This document shows, piece by piece, positions 51,727-64,000 of a DNA stretch of 64,000 nucleotides. Positions within the stretch are counted from its first letter, which is position 1; every line of letters starts with the position of its first letter. Origin of the DNA: Onchocerca volvulus (Eukaryota; Nematoda; Chromadorea; Rhabditida; Onchocercidae); contig HG738137.1 in NCBI GenBank assembly GCA_000499405.2, forward strand, positions 7,502,001-7,566,000, given 5' to 3'. The notes under the pieces are model-generated. The model ran no database searches, was not told where the DNA came from, and was given only the letters and a program-made list of their open reading frames with translations. The position numbers and the translations under genes were made by a program.

Positions 51727-53055
51727 AAAAACTGTCATCAAAACAGTTGTAAATTTAATTTCGCTCACAACTTTCAAACATCATAGTTCGAAATTTGAAC
51801 GACATTAATTATCAACAAAAAAAGAATCGAGAATAATTTCATAAAAGAATAAAAAAACCAATCAGAGCGATAATCACAGCACCTGATCAAAGTGAAACAG
51901 AACCTAAGTGACCAAATCAAACTCACAGATAAGAAATCACTGACTGACCAGACTAGACCCGACCCAGTCCGACCCGACCCGAACCAAACCCACTAATTCC
52001 ACCGCAATGCATCACTAATTACCAAAGGCCAGTTGCCTTATCAATCATCGATCTTTCGATGCCCTTTTGCAGGATAGGGCGCTATTTTCAAAGCATGGGA
52101 AATTGTCAAACTTCAATACGCCCCCGCAGGTCATCTTGCGGATATATATTAGCATGCTAGACATAATGCTTGGTGGTTGACCTAGAACTGGTTGACAAAG
52201 TGAGATGACATGGGAAAATAGAAATCTCGTGACAGAATAATCGTGGTAGAAACTGTCGATACCTTATCAGTTCTTTCTGGAAGAGCGAAATTCAAGGGAA
52301 AATTAGATTTAATTTAACTTTCTCGCTTTATCTTTCCATTTAAAATCAATTTCAACCTATTTCTGTGCTTGAATATTGCTATATAATTCATTTTTTCTTT
52401 TTTTTTTTTTAAATTTAATACCATTACTAACTATTTTAAGTAATCATATCTCGTAGAATTCCGTTTATTCAGAATTAATTCGTGTCGATTTTTTGATCAA
52501 TTTTTCAAAAACAGAATAATATTACTATCATTTCCAACATAGTGCTATGAAGAGTTTGCCAGTCATATTTAACTTGCAAATAAATGTGCAAGGTTATCAC
52601 TAGTTATCGTTAGTTATATCACTATACATCGAAAAGTGGAATTTAAACAGGACAACTTGATATGTGATAGTAATAGTAGCATTATCGGTCAGTGCCCCTT
52701 TTATCATCGGGGCAGGAGAGGAAGATATTGGTCAGCAACAATTACTTTGATCAAATCAAATCAATCATTATCATTCTCATTCTGCTCGCCAAACACTCAC
52801 ACATTCAGTGTTACATTTGCTGTTATCAGCTAAGATAGTATCATCTTGATGAACAAATGGAGCGTGGGAGTAATCGATTATCGATCAATTTATCGATACT
52901 TATTGATAAAATAATTGAAATATTAAGAGAATTACAGCGAATACTTTGTCCGAATGAATCTCTTATTCTTTTATAATACCTAGTTGTTGAAGTGTTGATA
53001 TAACATCGCTAAGTGTGCACATTTTTATTTATCAATTAAAAGTGATTAATGATTT
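51727..53055. other. Divergent promoter region, vha-16 / FAK
   Basis: About 1.3 kb between two divergent genes. Contains a C-rich GACCC-type simple repeat (about 51955-51992), a patch of higher G+C at 52030-52150, and three ATCGAT motifs at 52873, 52880 and 52892. The 100-codon plus-strand frame at 51484-51786 overlaps vha-16 exon 1 in antisense and is not a gene. Confidence 0.55.
51955..51992 (+). repeat. GACCC/GACCCGA simple repeat
   Basis: Degenerate tandem GACCC, GTCC and GAACC units in the vha-16/FAK divergent promoter. It stands out as C-rich on the plus strand in an otherwise AT-rich region. Confidence 0.7.
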
Positions 53056-53058
53056 CAG
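53051..53058 (+). promoter_or_regulatory. kin-32: Splice acceptor before the FAK start
   Basis: ATGATTTCAG ends at 53058, 130 nt before ATG 53189; possible SL trans-splice site or acceptor of a 5'UTR intron. Confidence 0.35.
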
Positions 53059-53188
53059 GAAGTCACTAAAGACAGCTGTAGCTTGTAGAAGAAAAGTTAA
53101 TCCACCGAAAGGTGGCTTGAAGAGCCGGCAACAATCATAGAGCAATTCTGGCGAAGAAAACAAAGCGGTGAATTGTGAACTGACGGTG

Positions 53189-60476
<7,288 letters not shown>

Positions 60477-60531
60477 ATTTTAAAAATGAAAAATTTTGAA
60501 AAATAGAGTAGGTTGATGTCATTTGAAAAGA

Positions 60532-60537
60532 AATAAA
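60532..60537 (+). terminator. kin-32: AATAAA polyadenylation signal of FAK
   Basis: AATAAA 55 nt past the TAA stop at 60474-60476. Confidence 0.5.
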
Positions 60538-61834
60538 ATGATGAAGAAGAATTTCCGAAGAAAAGCGGGAAATTCGAAGAAGGTCTTTCAGAGAATGATC
60601 TCTTTTCAACTAGAATAAAAAAAAAGGATTTCGATTTCTTTCACATTTTATGTCTTTCTTTCACATTCTATGCCTTTTTTTCTGTTGTTTTTGTTATAAC
60701 CTCCATTGATTCTTTTCAGGTTTTTTATTTAATTGCATTGCACTGCTTTAATTTATGCATTTTGTCTGTGCTGATACTTGAAACAGTTAAGCGGGTAAAA
60801 TATATTAACTTTGAAAGAAATCATTTTTATATTTAATATTAAATTTTATACATGTCTCTGTTGTAAATACTTGTTTTTCTTGAATAAATCATATCGTTTA
60901 ATATGGATATGCCTTACAATGGCAGATAAATTTTTTTTTTTCACATTATTTACTAAAGGACATACAAATGAAAAAATGAGATCCATAATAAGGTTTTCTT
61001 TACGATTTTTGTCGATAAAAAATTTGGGTGGAATGCAAGAATGTTTTTTGCTTCTAAAACAAAAAATCAGTGGGATGAATCATAGAAATAAACAAGTGAA
61101 GAATAGTTAATTCAGGGTTTGTGTTCTTATCAAGATTCATTTCCATTTTATTATTATTTCCCAAGCTGATTCAGACAAGAGAAATTTCTTGGCCATTTCT
61201 GTGATGTCTGCGATTTTGTTGAGAAGGAGCGAAAGACAACTGATACAGTGCTGCCCAATGATAAGACTGACATTGATCCTGTTTGATTCGAAATTCAATA
61301 TAAAAATAGTGGCATGAAAAACAGAGATAGTAAAAAGAATAAAACAGCGTGAAAGAAGAAGCAATCGAGCCATCTTCTAGCAAGAATGAGAAACCAATCG
61401 AAACTTTTTCTATCAAATTATTGTCATCAAAATGTCGCCCTCATCATCTCATTTACTTCTATCAACTCAGAAGAGCCAGTATCGCGGAACTTGTCGTGTT
61501 ATTCATCATTGCTTCTTTCCCAAAGGTCTGAAGACACACCTTCGATTGACACTTCACCCCAATTTCCCGCAAGTACATCACCATCATATGTTAGTAATAA
61601 CTTTGGAATTTCTATGATTAAATCACCGATTGTTATAAAGATGCTTTCTAGTTGAAATAATTCTCCAAGTATCCTGGAAGTGTGCTAATTCTCAAACTCA
61701 TCCTCAGTAATTGAATTTCCATTTTTAAAAGCGAATAGCATCACATATTTGTCAACTTCCAATATTCCAATCAGAAAGCAAGCCTTCTTTTCTTCTCCTG
61801 AGCAACGATTCTACCTGAGATTTGAGAAGAAAGG
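60538..61834. other. Intergenic spacer, FAK / tyrosinase
   Basis: AT-rich to about 61130, with no gene seen. From 61330 to 61660 the sequence is richer in G+C and holds an 89-codon Ser-rich plus-strand frame (61386-61655). It is preceded by a good acceptor (CTTCTAG) and contains a GTTAGT donor-like site, and might be an untranslated or alternative first exon of the tyrosinase. Not supported well enough to call as a gene. Confidence 0.4.
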
Positions 61835-63867
61835 ATGCTCTTATCATTCATATCGTTTTCCATCATACTCCATAATACTCGAGCAGATTTAGCCGAGGAA
61901 TTCCCGAATCCATGTGATAATGCACCAACACCATCTGCACGAGTAATTTGTAATCAATTACATGAATGGGATAGACAAGCTCGGGTAGGTTACTTTTAAT
62001 CACTCATAAAATGAAATTTTAAAAAAATTTGAATTATTCAGAAATAAAAATTTGCAAAAAAAAATTTGAATTTCTTGTAACTGGACATTTTTTTAAAAAT
62101 TTCAAAATATGAAAATGAACTTTATGCTCATCTCTGAACTGTAGGCTAAACCACCAGTGGGACCAGTTGCAGTATTGCCACCTGGTATTCCAGGAAAAAG
62201 TCGTATGATCGCCGCACAACTTGCACCTGTTACTTCCACTCCTTATCAGTGCATGGATCTCGAATGTTTGTGTACGTATTTAAGAGGTAAGTAATTCTTT
62301 GATTTCTGAGAAGTAAATGATTCTTTGATTTCTGATAGATAAATGATTCTTCGATTTCTAAAACTTTCGTTACGATTTGAAAATTACTCGTCAATCGGAA
62401 TTCATAAAGTGAAGTGACTTTTTCTTACATGATAATTTTGTAATGATTGTCAAATTATCTCCGCTTATGTACCAATATACTTCTGCAAATGAAGAATAGA
62501 GATTATCAAAGTTGTCCGAAAGTTAATAATTACTGGTATTGAATGTTTGGTTAATTTTTTAATGAAAAAAAAGTATAAAATTTTAATTTCCCAATTGCTT
62601 CTCTTCTTACTTGTATAATTTCACTGATGAATCATTTCAAATGTTAACAGTGAGGATAATGATGAAGTGGCAATACTCAGTTTAAAAAATTTTTTGTCAA
62701 AATTGCAAATTTCAACAAAACTTCTTTTTACCAAAACTTTAAAAAGTCTGATAAAAATGAATTTAAACATTACCGTCGATAGAGCAATAGAAAAATCAGA
62801 TAAAAAAAAATCCAATAAAACATTGAACACAAAAAAGAAAAAAAATGTTTAACTTCAAAAAAAAAAAAAAAAACAAAAAACAATTATCTGTACACTTATT
62901 CTCGTTTGAACAAATCAAAGATTTCTAATTGAATAAAATGGGAAGAGTTTTTGGAAGAAAATATTTTCCTTTATGAGATGCTTGTACTTCAAGTATTACT
63001 CTTTTTTAAATCTTGAATTATTCCAAAAAAAAAGTGAAAAGTTTATTACATCACAGACAATTTAAAAGATGATTCATTCTGTTAATAAACTTTCATCGAT
63101 TAGATAATTGGTCACATTTGGTTCTGCCAAAAAAAGTTGTCATATTATTTAAATGAATACATGATTAAAGAATAATTAACATTTTAAATTTATTTAATCT
63201 TAAAACTTATATTCCGCCTTTCCATCTTTTCGATACATTTTATTTTTCAATGTTCATTTCAGAACAGTACCATCCATTCTTACTATTTTTAAGACCATCC
63301 TCATTTTAAAATCGCTTTGTTAGCACTACTTTGTATTTTCATCAATTATATGTAATACATATATTTATAATTTAAGTTTTAATTAAATTGCAAAATTTAC
63401 ATATTCTTTATTTTTGTTTACTAATCTTTATTCACTGACCAATAACCATGACTCAAGAATGATAATAATCCAAATCGCGAGTAATTCTGCTTGATTGTGA
63501 GATAATATTGATGCGAAAATCCGAATTACCTCATAGCTCTTTCAGTGAAATTACTGATTTGTTGATTTAATTGAGAAGGAAAAAGCATTTCTTATCACTA
63601 TTAATCACTGATAATGATAATGACAGGTCGAATACAAGCGGGTAGAATATGCTATTTACTGGATGGTTCACGGCTAACAAAGGCTATCAGGAAAGAATAT
63701 CGTATGCTGACAGATCAGGAACGTAGAAGATTCCACAATGCCTTAATAGAGCTCAAACGTTCCGGTGAGTACGGTAACTTAGCGCTGATTCATGGTCGCG
63801 CGTCAATTAGCGGTGGTGCGCATTCCGGACCTGCATTTCTTCCATGGCATCGAGAATTCATGAAAAG
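61835..63867 (+). CDS. Secreted tyrosinase-like copper oxidase, 5' part
   Basis: Type-3 copper enzyme of the nematode TYR family (phenol/catechol oxidation, cuticle or eggshell hardening; substrate not known here). Exons in the window: 61835-61984, 62145-62286, 63627-63867 (donor GTATTC); the rest lies beyond the window. ATG 61835 opens a signal peptide (MLLSFISFSIILHNTRADLA); then PCDNAPTPSARVICNQL, a cysteine-bearing exon 2 ending (YQCMDLECLCTYLRG) and exon 3 with REYRMLTDQERRRFHNAL-like text (here KEYRMLTDQERRRFHNAL), LIHGRAS, and the CuA motif HSGPAFLPWHREFMKR. The His of LIHG and the two of HSGPAFLPWH are the expected copper ligands. Intron 2 is long (1340 nt) and I saw no further exon in it. 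Start chosen for its signal peptide. Confidence 0.9.
62287..63626 (+). other. Long tyrosinase intron
   Basis: 1340 nt, AT-rich, with A runs near 62790-62880. Small Lys-rich and antisense frames (62621-62852) are composition effects. No RNA or coding element recognised. Confidence 0.55.
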
Positions 63868-64000
63868 GTATTCTTAATTTTAATTATTTCATTTCATAGT
63901 ATTTAATAGCCTATTTCAATTCTTTTTTTTTTCGAATTATTTCTTAATTTGAAGAAAAAAATATCATTAAATTGGCAAATGTTTACTTTTTGCAAAAAGA
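63868..64000 (+). other. Start of the next tyrosinase intron, to the window edge
   Basis: Begins with the donor GTATTC after AAAAG and continues as AT-rich sequence; the gene continues outside the window. Confidence 0.6.

Noticed and set aside
51484..51786. 100-codon plus-strand frame
   Set aside because: Antisense shadow of the V-ATPase subunit d first exon.

Overview
The window is AT-rich eukaryotic DNA with genes cut into many short exons (about 80-280 nt) by introns that mostly run 100-600 nt. Acceptors have the nematode form (TTTCAG/TTTTAG). The gene set (innexin, tyrosinase with the HSGPAFLPWHREF copper site, V-ATPase subunit d, FAK kinase, ABCA transporter, Rabankyrin-5) and the intron sizes suggest a parasitic nematode, probably filarial (inference; species not determined). 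I saw no prokaryotic genes, CRISPR array or rRNA, and no convincing tRNA.

Layout: (1) 15-1981 +, 3' half of a FAAH-like amidase. (2) 3486-12754 +, complete 22-exon ANKFY1/Rabankyrin-5 (1143 codons in my model). (3) About 12.8-17.2 kb, a repeat-rich gap. It holds a palindromic repeat family, a decayed ORF block, an apparently unrecognised two-exon membrane-protein gene (15354-15907) and a cluster of ACGTG motifs. (4) 17273-21093 +, innexin. (5) 42842-22075 -, a 20.8-kb full-length ABCA-type ABC transporter of about 46 exons. (6) 46833-48484 +, ribosomal protein S15. (7) 51717-49355 -, V-ATPase V0 subunit d (348 codons). (8) 53189-60476 +, focal adhesion kinase (KIN-32/FAK) with FERM, kinase and FAT regions. 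(9) 61835 to beyond the window +, a secreted tyrosinase, 3' truncated by the window edge.

Innexin and ABCA are convergent, as are RPS15 and V-ATPase d. ABCA/RPS15 and V-ATPase d/FAK are divergent pairs sharing upstream regions. The genes look like ordinary chromosomal housekeeping, signalling and cuticle genes, not a functional cluster. Rabankyrin-5 and the V-ATPase both act in endosomes, but nothing in the sequence links them.

Exon models are mine, built from splice consensus, reading phase and family alignment from memory. The total lengths of five models (ANKFY1, innexin, RPS15, V-ATPase d, FAK) are exact multiples of three. The ABCA model has two or three uncertain junctions, stated in its entry. 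The most noteworthy observations are the hidden two-exon gene, the ACGTG cluster before the innexin, a FAK lacking the usual tyrosines in its linker and activation loop, paired perfect hairpins just past the V-ATPase d stop, a long intronic hairpin, the dispersed palindromic repeat, and three introns with GC donors.
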